A stretch of DNA of 64,000 nucleotides, from assembly GCF_036884655.1 (NCBI RefSeq), contig NC_088355.1, positions 22,546,501-22,610,500 on the forward strand, read 5' to 3'. Under the pieces are notes generated by a model. The model worked only from the letters and a program-made list of their open reading frames with translations. It did no database searches and was not told where the DNA came from. Positions 33,081-44,652 of this stretch are shown piece by piece. The stretch's first letter is position 1. Each line of letters opens with the position of its first letter. A program made the translations under genes and the position numbers. The stretch is from Musa acuminata AAA Group (taxonomy: Eukaryota > Streptophyta > Magnoliopsida > Zingiberales > Musaceae).

Positions 33081-33923
33081 AGGGTCCGAATGGTTCACTC
33101 CATTCGGCCCACTTTGAATCTTTTCAGGGGCCCAATTGCCCCAAGATTAAGCTAATGGGATCACCTCCCATTTTCATGCTTAATCATCATGCTAACTACG
33201 ATTAACTCTAAGACAACTTCTGCAGCTTTGCTCCGATGCGTCAATCGCTTCTTCCGGCGAGTTTCCGGCCAACTTCCGTCGATCAACTGATAACCCTCGG
33301 TGATCCTTCTGCGGACATCCGGCATACTCCTGGACTTTGCGACGATCCACTTGGCGAGTTCCGACGAGCTTCGCTTGGCAAGCTTCTGGACTTCTCGGAT
33401 CTGTTCTCGCTGAACCTCCGACGACCGTCCGAACTTCCGTTGAACTCTCGAACTCCCAACGTGATCATGATCTTGACTCCGGCGCAACACCTGCTGCTTG
33501 TCTTACTCTTATCGTAGTTAATCCTGCACAACAAAACATCGATCGAGACAATTAATCCTAAGCAATTAACCAAGTTGTCCGACATGTCATTGGTCCCTCG
33601 ACGCTTCGTCCGATTCTTCGGCGCATCGTCCTCTCGTGCAGCCTATTGCCCAATCGGCCAGTTGACTCCGCAACTCCGATATCCTTGGCACAATACCCGC
33701 TCTTCTTGGCCCGATGCCCGAGTCCACGGCCCGAAGCCTTCTGTCGATACGCCGACCGATCCACCGGCCCGACGTCCAATCTTCTGACATGTTCCTTCGG
33801 CACAACATGATTTTCCTGCTTTAATTGTCTCATCCTGATCGAAGCATCCTGCGTCACTCAAAACGCAGATTAAATCATAAACATATATCAAGTAGTTTCA
33901 TCATCAAAATACGAGATTCAACA

Positions 33924-33928
33924 GTCCA
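33924..33928. repeat. Target site duplication of SV4, right copy
   Basis: GTCCA directly after the LTR, identical to 25299-25303. Confidence 0.95.
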
Positions 33929-35564
33929 GTGGCACGGCCATCATGTTGGTGTTTCCGCTCCAAGTCCCAATTTTGATAGGAACACCCTTCGCCAACCCGG
34001 AGATTCGCCTGGCCTCCGAGTTCACCGCTTTCATTCGGCTTGGGCTCTTCTCCAAGATCAACCCAAGTCGTTGTGCTTCACGATCGGCTATGAAGTTGTG
34101 GGTAGCGCCCGTGTCCACCATTGCACGGGTCATTTGGCCATTCAGCTTGATGTCTACGTACATCAACTCACCACTTCCTGCTTTCTGTTGCTTTGTCTTG
34201 TTGTTCTCCCCCACTTGACCCCGCATAGCGTTCAACAAACGCATTGCTCCCATTCGGGGTCCTTGCGACTCTTCGTCATCGCTACTGGATTCTGAACTGC
34301 TCGAGCTAAGAGCAACAGCTTTGCCCTTGTCCGATCGGGGAGGGTGGATGGAAGCCGTCAAAGCATTGAGTGCCTGTTTCTGTGGGCACTCCCTTACCAT
34401 GTGCGGTCCTCCGCACAAGAAGCATCCTCCAGGTTTTGAGGCCTTGCCTTTAGGGTTCGGCCCTTTGTGGGAGCTCTTCTTCTTTTGTTCGCCCCCGAGC
34501 TCCTTCCCTCGAGAATGTTTTGGAGGGCGATTGCTTGAAGATTGTTTCCCTCTCGCCGGGTCTTCAGAGGAAACAAAGTCGGTGAGCCTTTCTGCAGCGG
34601 CAATTGCCCCGACCACATCGGTAACATTCCTTCGATTTAGCTCTTGTTGGGCCCATGGTTTCAAACCATCAAGGAAGCTGAACAACTTGTCCTTCTCGGA
34701 CATGTCCTGTATGTCCAGCATTAGTGCAGAAAATTGCTTCACGTAGTCTCGGATGGTGGTACTTTGGCGGAGTTGTCTCAACTTCCTTCTTGCGACGAAC
34801 TCTGTGTTCTCCGGTAGGAACTGAGTTCTCAACTCCCGCTTCAAGTCTTCCCATGTGTCGACTCGACACCGACCTTGATGGATCTCCTCCCAACGAGTTC
34901 GCCACGAAAGTTTCGCATCTCCGTTCAGATACATTGTTGCTATAGAAACTTTGGTATCTTCAGAATCGGGCCTCGTAGCTCGGAAGTATTGCTCCATGTC
35001 GAACAAAAAGTTCTCGAGCTCTTTGGCATCTCTAGCCCCTCCATATCCATGGGGCTCAGGTGCCCTCAAGTTTTATGGCGGTGCAACGCGGGTGTTGCCT
35101 CCTCCCGCATTTAGCGTTCTTGTGAGCATAGCCACCTTTGCCGTGAGTTCCGCCACAACATCCTGTAAGTGTAGCACGGAGTCCATGGTGTCATCAGACA
35201 GTCGGTCGACTAGGGCCTCGACCTTGTCGATCCTGGACTCCGCTTCCTCTTGCGAGCTCTCTACCCCAACAAGCCTTTGTTGGCCATGGTAGAGTTCCTC
35301 CATGCTCGCTTCCAGAACATCCAGGCGGGTTTCCGCCGTCGTGAGTCTCTCTTTATGACTCTTTTTCCCCGTTAGCGCACCATATTGCGCTTCCTCCGCT
35401 CGCGGAGAGTTGCCAACTTCTCGCTCATCCTGTTCGCTGCCGCGATCCTCGTGAGCGGCTCCAACAGCATGAGAGCGAGTGTGCACATGCAGCCCACCTG
35501 CGGCTGCTTGGGGCAAGGTTCCGGCTTGCCCCGTCTTGCTTGATTCGCCACGATGCTTTGCCAT
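33924..35564 (-). pseudogene. gag: GD1 gag and start of protease
   Basis: ATG at 35564 (MAKHRGESSKTG), 48 bp from the primer site. The N-terminal part includes a coiled-coil-like stretch (TAETRLDVLEASMEELYHGQ, then DTMDSVLHLQDVVAELTAKV). A TAA at 35073-35075 interrupts the frame, which continues without shift: gag core (WRTRWEEIHQGRCRVDTWED, LRTQFLPENTEFVARRKL), zinc knuckle CFLCGGPHMVREC (CX2CX3HX4C), a Ser/Asp-rich linker, then protease with the D-T-G active site in MVDTGATHNFIADREA. The protease is split at 33924 by SV4 and continues at 25303. Confidence 0.88.
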
Positions 35565-35611
35565 GGCGAAGTTGCGAAGTTCGTTCGCTGTTAGATCGAA
35601 GAGCTTGCCCG

Positions 35612-35626
35612 CTCTGATACCACAAT
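35612..35626 (-). promoter_or_regulatory. Primer binding site of GD1
   Basis: Plus strand GCTCTGATACCACAA beside the LTR end; sense strand TTGTGGTATCAGAGC, a tRNA-Met type primer site two or three bases from the LTR. Confidence 0.87.
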
Positions 35627-36027
35627 GTCACGACCTTAGCTGGAATTGCCTAAGGCGTGAGGCACCCTTGCGGCCAAAGACTCGAAGCTAGCGTGCGTTG
35701 CCAAAGTCGCGGGTCACCCGTGCGGCAAAGACGCGAACTTAGCTTGCATTGCCTAAGTCGCGCTTCGCCCTTGCGATCTTGCTCCGCAAGGATCAGCCAC
35801 TTTGTAACCTCTCGCAGGTCCCAAAGGACCTGTAAAAGAGAAAGAAAGTTAGATCGAAAGAACGAGCAACGGACAAGTCCCAAAGTCTCGCGAAAAGGGA
35901 AGCTTTACAAGCAAATCGTCGAACACCTTGTGTGCACAAGAGAAAAGAGGGAGAGGGAGGAAAACAAGGCTTTCAAGGATGAACGAATAGCTGCAAGCCC
36001 ACAAACAGCCGCTCACCTGGTCCCAGG
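35627..36027 (-). repeat. GD1 5' LTR, inner part
   Basis: 401 bp starting TGTCACGACC at 35627 and interrupted at 36027 by SV5. Continues at 44653. Short ORFs here are chance. Confidence 0.87.
36023..36027. repeat. Target site duplication of SV5, left copy
   Basis: CCAGG, repeated at 44648-44652. Confidence 0.95.
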
Positions 36028-36159
36028 TGTTAGGATCGAGAGCACTAAGAGGGGGGGGGGGGTGAATTAGTGCAGCGGAAATCTTACAGCAATTTAAAAG
36101 CTAAAGCTGCGTTCGTCCGATAAAAAATGATTTCGATATAAAAGCAGAATCACAGTGCA

Positions 36160-36480
36160 GTTTGCGTCTAACCGCATTTTTGCGTCTAAGCGCAGTTTGC
36201 GTCTAAACACAGTTTGCGTCTAAGCGCAGTTTGCGTCTAAGCACAGTTTGCGTCTTAGCGCAGTTTGCGTCTAAACTCAGTTTTACGTCCAAACGCAGTT
36301 TTACGTCAAAACGCAGTTTTACGTCTAAACGCAGTTTTACGTCTAAACGCAGTTTTGCGTCTAAACGCAGTTTTACGTCTAAACGCAGTTTTACGTATAA
36401 ACGCAGTTTTGTGTCTAAACGCAGTTTTACGTCTAAACGTAATTTTACGTCTAAATGTAGTTTTGCGTCTAAAAGCAGTT
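36160..36480. repeat. 18-bp minisatellite in SV5 3' LTR
   Basis: About 17 units, mostly TTTTACGTCTAAACGCAG, with GCGTCTAAGCGCAG variants at the left. The array here is more uniform than in SV3/SV4 (nearly all AGTTTT rather than alternating AGATTT). Confidence 0.87.
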
Positions 36481-37015
36481 TTGAACCTTGAAAAGTGTTT
36501 TACGTAGAAAGCAATTTGCAGTTATAAATGGAATCCGAATGTAAGCGTAAACTGCAGTGTGAAGATCGTACGAAAACACGATTTACGTTTGAATGCAGAT
36601 TCTGAAAGATCAGAGCTTAGAAACTCGTTCGTAAAGGCGCAGAGGGCAGTAGCAATGTAGGAGGTTTGCAGTAATGATAAAGTGCTCAAGGTAAAAGCAA
36701 ACCAGAGATTTAGAGTGGTTCGGTCAGTCTTGACCTACTCCACTTTTGGCTTCCTCCTCCGACGAGGTCACCGACGTCAACTAGCTGCCTTCCTTCAATG
36801 GGCGAAGGCTAACTGCCCTTTTACAGTTTCTCTCCTTTTGACAGGCTCAGGAGACAACCTTTACAGATCCTTTCTCTCCTCTCTTTACAACTCAAGACTT
36901 AGAGAACAGAAGGAGGAGAACTTTAGGACTTTACACAAATTTGAGCTTTTAGAATCACTGAAAAGATCAAGAATTCGGTGTGGATCTGTATACTTTCAGT
37001 GTTGAATGGGTGGGG

Positions 37016-37023
37016 TATTTATA
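37016..37023 (-). promoter_or_regulatory. TATA box of SV5 3' LTR
   Basis: Plus strand TATTTATA in the conserved GGGTGGGGTATTTATAGGCC context. Confidence 0.78.
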
Positions 37024-37082
37024 GGCCCCAACCCAATTCAAATTTGGAGCTCAAAACGATCAAATCCCGGAATTCCGGGATC

Positions 37083-37600
37083 AGGCGGTTGCACCTCTTG
37101 ATTGGAGAGGTGGCACCGCCTGGCAGAGCTCGAAGACTGAGCTCAGGCGATTGCACCTCTCTGCCAGAGCTCGAAGACTGAGCTCAGTGGTTGCATCGCC
37201 TGGCAGAGCTCGAAGTCTGAGCTCGGTGGTTGCATCACCTGGCAGAGCTCGAAACTGAGCTCAGGCTGATGCACCTCTCTGCCAGAGGTGGTTGCACCTC
37301 TCTGCCAGAGCTCGAAGACCGAGCTCAAGCGATGCATCTCCTGTCCAAAGAGGTTGCACCTCTCTGCCAGAGCTCGAAGACCGAGCTCGGTGGTTGCACC
37401 TCTTGGCAGAGCTCGAAACTTGAGCTCTGGCGGTGCTACCTCTTGACAGAGGAGGTTGCACCGCCCAGTCTCGCTTGGAGACTGAGCCCTGGGCGGTTGC
37501 ACCTCTTGGCTGGGGCGGTTGCACCGCCCAATCTCGCTGGGAGACATAGCCTGGGCGGTTGCACCTCTTGGCTGGGGCGGTTGCACCTCTTTTACTATTC
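37083..37600. repeat. GC-rich palindromic array in SV5 3' LTR
   Basis: Units of GAGCTCGAAGACTGAGCTC and GGCGGTTGCACCTCT, interspersed rather than in two blocks as in SV3/SV4. Some units have CCGAGCTC variants. Confidence 0.85.
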
Positions 37601-38481
37601 CAGCTCACTTGGTTTGGCTCCAAACTTGGTCCAAACCAGTCCGAACTTGGGCCAAATTGGCCCCTACTTGGGTTATAGGATTAACACCTAATCCTAACCC
37701 TAATTAACGTGCTAACTATGAATTTAAAGACATTTTCTAAGCTATTACAAAGTCCGCAAGTCAAGACTTCTTCTAGCGAGCTTCCGGCAAACTTCCGGCA
37801 AGCTCCTAGACTTCACGATTTGATCTTAGCGAGTTCCAACGAGCTTCGTCGGCAAGCTCCGATCTTTCTCGGCGAGCTCCGTGAACTTCCAACGAACCTT
37901 CCGGCGAGCTTCCGAAAAACCCTTCGGCAAGCTCCCAACTCATTCTCGGCTAGTTCCGGTAGCATTCCCGACGAACCTTCGGACTTCCGTCGAACTCTCG
38001 AACTCGCAACAAATCCTTCGCGCTTGACTCCGACACTTTGTTTCGCTTTATGTCTTCATTGTTATCATAGTTAATCCTGCACAACAAAACAAAACTTCAA
38101 TCGAGACAATTAATCCTAAGCAATTAACCAAGTTGTCCGACATGTCATTGGTCCCTCGACGCTTCGTCCGATTCTTCTGCGCATCGTCCTCTCGTGCAGC
38201 CTATTGCCCAATCGGCCAGTTGACTCCGCAACTCCGATATCCTTGGCACAATACCCGCTCTTCTTGGCCCGATGCCCGAGTCCACGGCCCAAAGCCTTCT
38301 GTCGATACGCCGACCGATCCACCGGCCCGACGTCCAATCTTCTGACATGTTCCTTTGGCACAACATGATTTTCCTGCTTTAATTGTCTCATCCTGATCGA
38401 AGCATCCTGCGTCACTCAAAACGCAGATTAAATCATAAACATATATCAAGTAGTTTCATCATCAAAATACGAGATTCAACA

Positions 38482-38497
38482 ATCTCCCCCTTTTTGA
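38482..38497 (-). promoter_or_regulatory. Polypurine tract of SV5
   Basis: Plus strand ATCTCCCCCTTTTTGATG following the LTR. Confidence 0.88.
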
Positions 38498-41094
38498 TGA
38501 TGACAACCAGTTGATGACGGAGTTAAACTTAACTCCCGGAGTTTAAACAAACTCCCCCTATCAATATGCCATATTGATAGAACCTTGAATTCAAACTGAA
38601 TTCAAGTCATTGCAATATTCATCATGAATACTTGCAACACGTCAACAAGAACATATGCATAAACTTATGCATCACATGTCATGTCATCAACATACTTTCA
38701 TCAACATACTTCTCCCCCTTTGTCATCAACAAAAAGGAGAAGTATCACAATCAAGTGTTTGTGTGTGATATTGGTTCAACTCTTTGCATGAAAATCATAA
38801 TATCAAGTTTTATCATCATGCAATCTTGGAGCTAGAAGATTTAGCAAGCGTTACATCATGCTTAGAACATTCATGCTATCAAGTTTTAGATATTCAAGTT
38901 TTATAACATATAAGATAGCACTTTTGGTAATGTTCAAGATAGCAAGTTCTATATCATGCAAGCTAGCAAATTAGAGATGTTCAAGAAGGCAACTCTTGCT
39001 TCTTGAAATTTTTGCTCACTTTGCTAGATGCGCAAGTTAGCATTTTTGCCTCTTGAGATAGGCAAGATAGCACATTTGCTTCTTTTGAGATAGCAACTTT
39101 TTGCTTCTCTTTAGACCAACAAGCTAGCAATTTTTATGATATACAAGTTTCACAATATATAAGCTAGCAAAAATTTCGAAAGCAAATGCAAGATAAATTT
39201 CTTGTGTAAGCTCATGATTCTTGCTTCCTATTGCAATGTGCAAATTGCAAGTTTTGCTTCTTGAGATATTCAAGATAGTGATGTTCAAGAAGACAATTTT
39301 TCTTCTTGAAATAAGCAAGTTAGCAATCTTTGCTTCTTAAAATAGGCAAGCTCGCAATCAAGTTTTTGCATCTTCTTGACTTGTACAAGCTAGCTATCTC
39401 CCCCTTTGTCATTGTAAAAATGAAAGAGAGAATACAGTTTTGTAGTTCTCTTTTCCTTTTAGAACGATTTCAAAATCATGACAAATGATGGATAATCAAG
39501 TTATGAATGTCAAGACAATTTTTCATCATGAATATTTTATCATTGCATGCATCATTATCATAAGTTGAAGTATTACATGCATGATATCATATCACCATTC
39601 ATAATTACATTAATGTTTCATATCATGATGGTATCAATTTTATCAAATTATATCCTACCATGCATGATCAAAACTTCTCCCCATTTTATCATTGAAAACA
39701 AGAAGAAAGTAGGGGGTAGAGCATAAAAGTGTTAAATATTTCAATCATTTCAAGGCATTTATATCATAGATCAAGTCATGATTCGTAATTCATCATAAAG
39801 CAGATTAGTTTTCAATCATCACATAAGGCATTTAAGGAATTTTTGAAACATAGGAGAATGATTAAATTAAGCATACAATGTTTCAATCCAATTCAAGTCA
39901 TGAATATCAATGCTTTCATATTGTGAGTATCAATTCATGAATACCACAAGATATTATTTGTGACTTCAATTTTGCAAGATCAAGATTATGATTTAGATAA
40001 AACTTATTCAAATCAAATTATTAATTTGAAATTCATAATCTAGTCATTAAAATTAATTTCGAGATTCACAAAATATCATGAAATCATTAATCTCGATCAG
40101 ATGGGAAAAGAATTTTTTAAGAGATTCTTTTTCACCTAAGCATGCCTTAGTCTTTATATGCCAAATTAAGATAAGCATTAAAGTTCAAGACATAAGGCAA
40201 AGAAATCTTGTATTATGAAATATATGATATCAAGGCTCATGATTCATTCGAAAAGATACAGTACAAAGAGCAACTTGAAACATTCTTATCAAGATCACAT
40301 TTTAAAATATTCCAAGTTTCAAGATATCAATATGACACTTCATTGAATTGCATTTCATTTGAAGAACTCCTTTTTGATAAATGTAGGGAGCATAATGAAC
40401 GATCTTGATTTATAAAGAGCTTTATGTTATCAAGATCATGATTTTAATAATTATTCTCTTTAGCAAAGAATCACAAAAGCACTTTATTTTTGCATAAGAA
40501 ATCACATTGTATTATGATTTATAAATTCTTTTTCTGCACACGAATCATAGGAGATATGAATGTGAAACAAATCTTTGCAAGCAAAAACACTATCATTCAT
40601 ATTTCAAGATGGAGTTTATAAGCATGAATCATTTCATCAAATCCATTTTAGAAAAATATTTTTCATAAGTGTATGAGAAAATCCGATTGTTAGGATACCA
40701 ATAGTTAAGTGAATCCGAAAATGAAATTAACACTTTCATATATTCAGACATGATTTTTGCTATAGATCTTAAAATTAAGTCAAGAAGATAAAACAAGCTC
40801 ATGATCATGGATAACTTAAAATCACATGCATAAAATTGTTAATAACCATTTCATATTACATCTTTATGCATTACTTTAAATCAAACGTGATTTCATTCAA
40901 CAATGTTAATCAAACATGATACACATTATTACTTCTTAACCATGATCAAAATCATTTTGTTTGTTTATCATAAAATATGCAATATTATTTTTGAAATTAT
41001 CAGCATGATCATAATTTTTGTATTTTTATTTTTAAACATGTAATTTTCAAGAAAATTAATTCTAAACTAAAAAAGAAAATATATCATGAAAGCA
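38498..41094 (-). other. SV5 non-coding internal region
   Basis: 2.6 kb of AT-rich spacer without pol, parallel to 27921-30322. Includes second polypurine tracts (about 38711-38731 and 39399-39415), degenerate GCAAGTTAGCA/TGCTTCTTGAGA repeats (about 38830-39380, longer than in SV4), and a diverged primer-site-like copy (GATACCAATAGTTA near 40696). Confidence 0.8.
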
Positions 41095-42105
41095 TCAAGT
41101 AATTTCAAAATAAACCAAAGGCATTTTAATTACCTCAACGTCGTAGGGTGGTAAGGCGTATTTTGTCGCCTCGCTTTTGTTGACTTTCTCGTCTTCAGAT
41201 GAGCTCGATTCATCCCAATTTTTGTTCTTCTTCTTGCGTTTAAAGCAAGTAGTTCCATTCTTTTTGCTTTTTAATTTTCGTTTCATTTGTAGTTTAAGTT
41301 CACCATCACTTGAGCTTACGCTCGAGTGGTCTTCAAATGTTCTATGTCCCAAATCCTTCCTGTTCTTTGGAAGGTTGGTTTGTTCATCATTGTCCTCATC
41401 ACTTGAGTCATCGCTCAAGTGGCATTCATTTGTCCAGAGTTCCAAATCCTTCCTGTTCTTTGGAAGGTGATTGTGTTCAACATGTTCATCATGTGCATTG
41501 TGCACCATTTCATATGTCATCAATGAACCAATTAGTTCTTCAAGTGGTAAGTTGTTTAGATTTTTAGCTTCTTGTATTGCAGTTACTTTTGAATCCCACT
41601 TTTTAGAAAGAGAACGCAAAATCTTGTTTACGAGTTCAAAATCCGAAAAACATTTTCCATGAGCTCTTAAACTATTGACGACATCCGTGAAACGGGTGTA
41701 CATGTCGCCTATAGTCTCGCTTGGTTGCATTTGAAAAAACTCAAAATCATGCAATAAAAAGTTAACTTTCGAGTGTTTGACTCTACTAGTTCCCTCGTGC
41801 GTGATTTCAAGAATTCGCCAAATGTCAAAAGCCGTTTCACACGTAGAAATCCGATTGAACTCATTTTTGTCCAATGCGCAAAATAAGGCATTCATAGCCT
41901 TTGCGTTTAAAGAAAAATTCTTCTTCTCCAAATCCGACCATTCGTTCATCGGTTTGGAGGGAAGTTGAAAACCGTTTTCAATGATACTCCATAAGTCTAA
42001 ATTTGTAGAAATCAAGAAAACTCTCATTCGAGTTTTCCAATAAGTGTAGTCCAATCCGTTAAACAACGGTGGACGAAAGATCGAAAAGCCCTCTTGAAGA
42101 GCCAT
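41095..42105 (-). CDS. gag: Shortened Sirevirus Gag (SV5)
   Basis: 336 aa, ATG at 42105, open to the stop at 41095. Same architecture as the SV4 protein: gag core, no zinc knuckle, basic CFKRKKKNKN patch, WDESSSSEDEK, and the same C-terminal IKMPLVYFEIT. It is longer by 33 residues because it keeps an acidic segment with a second LPKNRKDL block (residues about 215-255, ECHLSDDSSDEDNDEQ) that matches SV3 Gag. Two intact ORFs with the same unusual end point argue for an inherited, maintained form and not independent decay. Confidence 0.88.
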   Translation of the reverse strand: MALQEGFSIFRPPLFNGLDYTYWKTRMRVFLISTNLDLWSIIENGFQLPSKPMNEWSDLEKKNFSLNAKAMNALFCALDKNEFNRISTCETAFDIWRILEITHEGTSRVKHSKVNFLLHDFEFFQMQPSETIGDMYTRFTDVVNSLRAHGKCFSDFELVNKILRSLSKKWDSKVTAIQEAKNLNNLPLEELIGSLMTYEMVHNAHDEHVEHNHLPKNRKDLELWTNECHLSDDSSDEDNDEQTNLPKNRKDLGHRTFEDHSSVSSSDGELKLQMKRKLKSKKNGTTCFKRKKKNKNWDESSSSEDEKVNKSEATKYALPPYDVEVIKMPLVYFEIT

Positions 42106-42141
42106 TTCTCTCAGGTGTAAATCCGGAATGAGAAATACCCC

Positions 42142-42155
42142 GCTCTGATACCAAT
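42142..42155 (-). promoter_or_regulatory. tRNA-Met primer binding site of SV5
   Basis: Plus strand GCTCTGATACCAAT next to the LTR end at 42156. Confidence 0.92.
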
Positions 42156-42284
42156 TGTTAGGATCGAGAGCACTAAGAGGGGGGGGGGGGGGTGAATTAG
42201 TGCAGCGGAAATCTTACAGCAATTTAAAAGCTAAAGCTGCGTTCGTCCGATAAAAAATGATTTCGATATAAAAGCAGAATCACA

Positions 42285-42650
42285 GTGCAGTTTGCGTCTA
42301 AGCGAAGTTTTGCGTCTAAGCGCAGTTTGCGTCTAAACACAGTTTGCATCTAAGCGCAGTTTGCGTCTAAGCACAGTTTGCGTCTAAGCGTAGTTTGCGT
42401 CTAAACTCAGTTTTAATTCCAAACGCAGTTTTACGTCAAAACACAGTTTTACGTCTAAACGCAGTTTTACGTCTAAACGCAGTTTTGCGTCTAAACGCAG
42501 TTTTGCGTCTAAACGCAGTTTTGCATCTAAACGCAGTTTTACGTCTAAACGCAGTTTTACGTCTAAACGCAGTTTTGCGTCTAAACGCAGTTTTACGTCT
42601 AAACGTAATTTTACGTCTAAATGTAGTTTTGCGTCTAAAAGTAGTTTTGA
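42285..42650. repeat. 18-bp minisatellite in SV5 5' LTR
   Basis: About 19 units, two more than in the 3' LTR of the same element, again of the AGTTTTACGTCTAAACGC type. Confidence 0.86.
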
Positions 42651-43181
42651 ACCTTGAAAAGCGTTTTACGTAGAAAGCAATTTGCAGTTATAAATGGAAT
42701 CCGAATGTAAGCGTAAACTACAGTGTGAAGATCGTACGAAAACACGATTTATGTTTGAATGCAGATTCTGAAAGATCAGAGCTTAGAAACTCGTTCGTAA
42801 AGGCGCAGAGGGCAATAGCAATATAGGAGGTTTGCAGTAATGATAAAGTGCTCAAGGTAAAAGCAAACCAGAGATTTAGAGTGGTTCGGTCAGTCTTGAC
42901 CTACTCCACTTTTGGCTTCCTCCTCCGACGAGGTCACCGACGTCAACTAGCTGCCTTCCTTCAATGGGCGAAGGCTAACTGCCCTTTTACAGTTTCTCTC
43001 CTTTTGACAGGCTCAGGAGACAACCTTTACAGATCCTTTCTCTCCTCTCTTTACAACTCAAGACTTAAAGAACAGAAGGAGGAGAACTTTAGGACTTTAC
43101 ACAAATTTGAGCTCTTAGAATCACTGAAAAGATCAAGAATTCGGTGTGGATCTGTATACTTTCAGTGTTGAATGGGTGGGG

Positions 43182-43189
43182 TATTTATA
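43182..43189 (-). promoter_or_regulatory. TATA box of SV5 5' LTR
   Basis: TATTTATA on the plus strand; the promoter would transcribe SV5 leftwards. Confidence 0.8.
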
Positions 43190-43252
43190 GGCCCCAACCC
43201 AATTCAAATTTGGAGCTCAAAATGATCAAATCCCGGAATTCCGGGATCAGGC

Positions 43253-43770
43253 GGTTGCACCTCTTGACTGGAGAGGTGGCACCGCCTGGCAGAGCTCGAA
43301 GACTGAGCTCAGGCGATTGCACCTCTCTGCCAGAGCTCGAAGACTGAGCTCAGTGGTTGCATCGCCTGGCAGAGCTCGAAGTCTGAGCTCGGTGGTTGCA
43401 TCACCTGGCAGAGCTCGAAACTGAGCTCAGGCTGATGCACCTCTCTGCCAGAGGTGGTTGCACCTCTCTGCCAGAGCTCGAAGACCGAGCTCTGCCGATG
43501 CATCTCCTGTCCAAAGAGGTTGCACCTCTCTGCCAGAGCTCGAAGACCGAGCTCGGTGGTTGCACCTCTTGGCAGAGCTCGAAACTTGAGCTCTGGCGGT
43601 GCTACCTCTTGATAGAGGAGGTTGCACCGCCCAGTCTCGCTTGGAGACTGAGCCCTGGGCGGTTGCACCTCTTGGCTGGGGCGATTGCACCGCCCAATCT
43701 CGCTGGGAGACATAGCCTGGGCGGTTGCACCTCTTGGCTGGGGCGGTTGCACCTCTTTTACTATTCCAGC
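43253..43770. repeat. GC-rich palindromic array in SV5 5' LTR
   Basis: Counterpart of 37083-37600 with small changes (GAGCTCTGCCGATGC at about 43488 versus GAGCTCAAGCGATGC). Confidence 0.85.
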
Positions 43771-44647
43771 TCACTTGGTTTGGCTCCAAACTTGGTCCAA
43801 ACCAGTCCGAACTTGGGCCTAATTGGCCCCTACTTGGGTTATAGGATTAACACCTAATCCTAACCCTAACTAACGTGCTAACTATGAATTTAAAGACATT
43901 TTCTAAGCTATTACAAAGTCCGCAAGTCGAGACTTCTTCTAGCGAGCTTCCGGCAAACTTCCGGCAAGCTCCTAGACTTCACGATTTGATCTTAGCGAGT
44001 TCCAACGAGCTTCGTCGGCAAGCTCCGATCTTTCTCGGCGAGCTCCGTGAACTTCCAACGAACCTTCCGGCGAGCTTCCGAAAAACCCTTCGGCAAGCTC
44101 CCAACTCATTCTCGGCTAGTTCCGGTAGCATTCTCGACGAACCTTCGGACTTCCGTCGAACTCTCGAACTCGCAACAAATCCTTCGCGCTTGACTCCGAC
44201 ACTTTGTTTCGCTTTATGTCTTCATTGTTATCATAGTTAATCCTGCACAACAAAACAAAACTTCAATCGAGACAATTAATCCTAAGCAATTAACCAAGTT
44301 GTCCGACATGTCATTGGTCCCTCGACGCTTCGTCCGATTCTTCGGCGCATCGTCCTCTCGTGCAGCCTATTGCCCAATCGACCAGTTGACTCCGCAACTC
44401 CGATATCTTTGGCACAATACCCGCTCTTCTTGGCCCGATGCCCGAGTCCACGGCCCGAAGCCTTCTGTCGATACGCCGACCGATCCACCGGCCCGACGTC
44501 CAATCTTCTGACATGTTCCTTCGGCACAACATGATTTTCCTGCTTTAATTGTCTCATCCTGATCGAAGCATCCTGCGTCACTCAAAACGCAGATTAAATC
44601 ATAAACATATATCAAGTAGTTTCATCATCAAAATACGAGATTCAACA

Positions 44648-44652
44648 CCAGG
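44648..44652. repeat. Target site duplication of SV5, right copy
   Basis: CCAGG, identical to 36023-36027. Confidence 0.95.

Larger units (their letters stand above)
25304..33923 (-). mobile_element. Gag-only Sirevirus derivative SV4
   Basis: Complete 8620-bp minus-strand element: 3' LTR 25304-27904, PPT 27905-27920, spacer, gag 31234-30323, PBS 31271-31284, 5' LTR 31285-33923, with target duplication GTCCA on both sides. The internal region is only 3380 bp and contains no protease, integrase, RT or RNase H. It shares this structure, including the shortened gag, with SV5. It would need enzymes from an autonomous Sirevirus such as SV3 or SV8. Confidence 0.92.
31285..33923 (-). repeat. SV4 5' LTR, complete
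   Basis: 2639 bp, TGTTAGGATCG at 31285 to GATTCAACA at 33923. Very similar to the 3' LTR. The 38-bp length difference comes mostly from the 18-bp array and G tract. The TATA box is at 32413-32420 and the palindromic array at 32490-33080. Confidence 0.93.
36028..38481 (-). repeat. SV5 3' LTR, complete
   Basis: 2454 bp, TGTTAGGATCG at 36028 to GATTCAACA at 38481. Contains the 18-bp array, TATA box at 37016-37023, palindromic array (37083-37600), a CTTCCGGCAAGCTCC-rich U3 part (37780-38000), and the alternative U3 start shared with SV4 and SV7. Confidence 0.93.
36028..44647 (-). mobile_element. Gag-only Sirevirus derivative SV5
   Basis: Complete 8620-bp minus-strand element inserted in the LTR of GD1 with duplication CCAGG. 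3' LTR 36028-38481, PPT, spacer, gag 42105-41095, PBS 42142-42155, 5' LTR 42156-44647. Like SV4 it has no pol and the same shortened gag. The spacer is close to that of SV4, but the middle of its LTR (about 37600-38070) differs. Confidence 0.92.
42156..44647 (-). repeat. SV5 5' LTR, complete
   Basis: 2492 bp, TGTTAGGATCG at 42156 to GATTCAACA at 44647. Includes an 18-bp array (42285-42650), TATA box (43182-43189), palindromic array (43253-43770). Differs from the 3' LTR by scattered substitutions and about 38 bp, mostly in the array. Confidence 0.93.

Noticed and set aside
33825..34746. Plus-strand ORFs of 91-156 aa over the GD1 gag region
   Set aside because: They lie antisense to a well-supported gag/protease frame and have no recognisable product.
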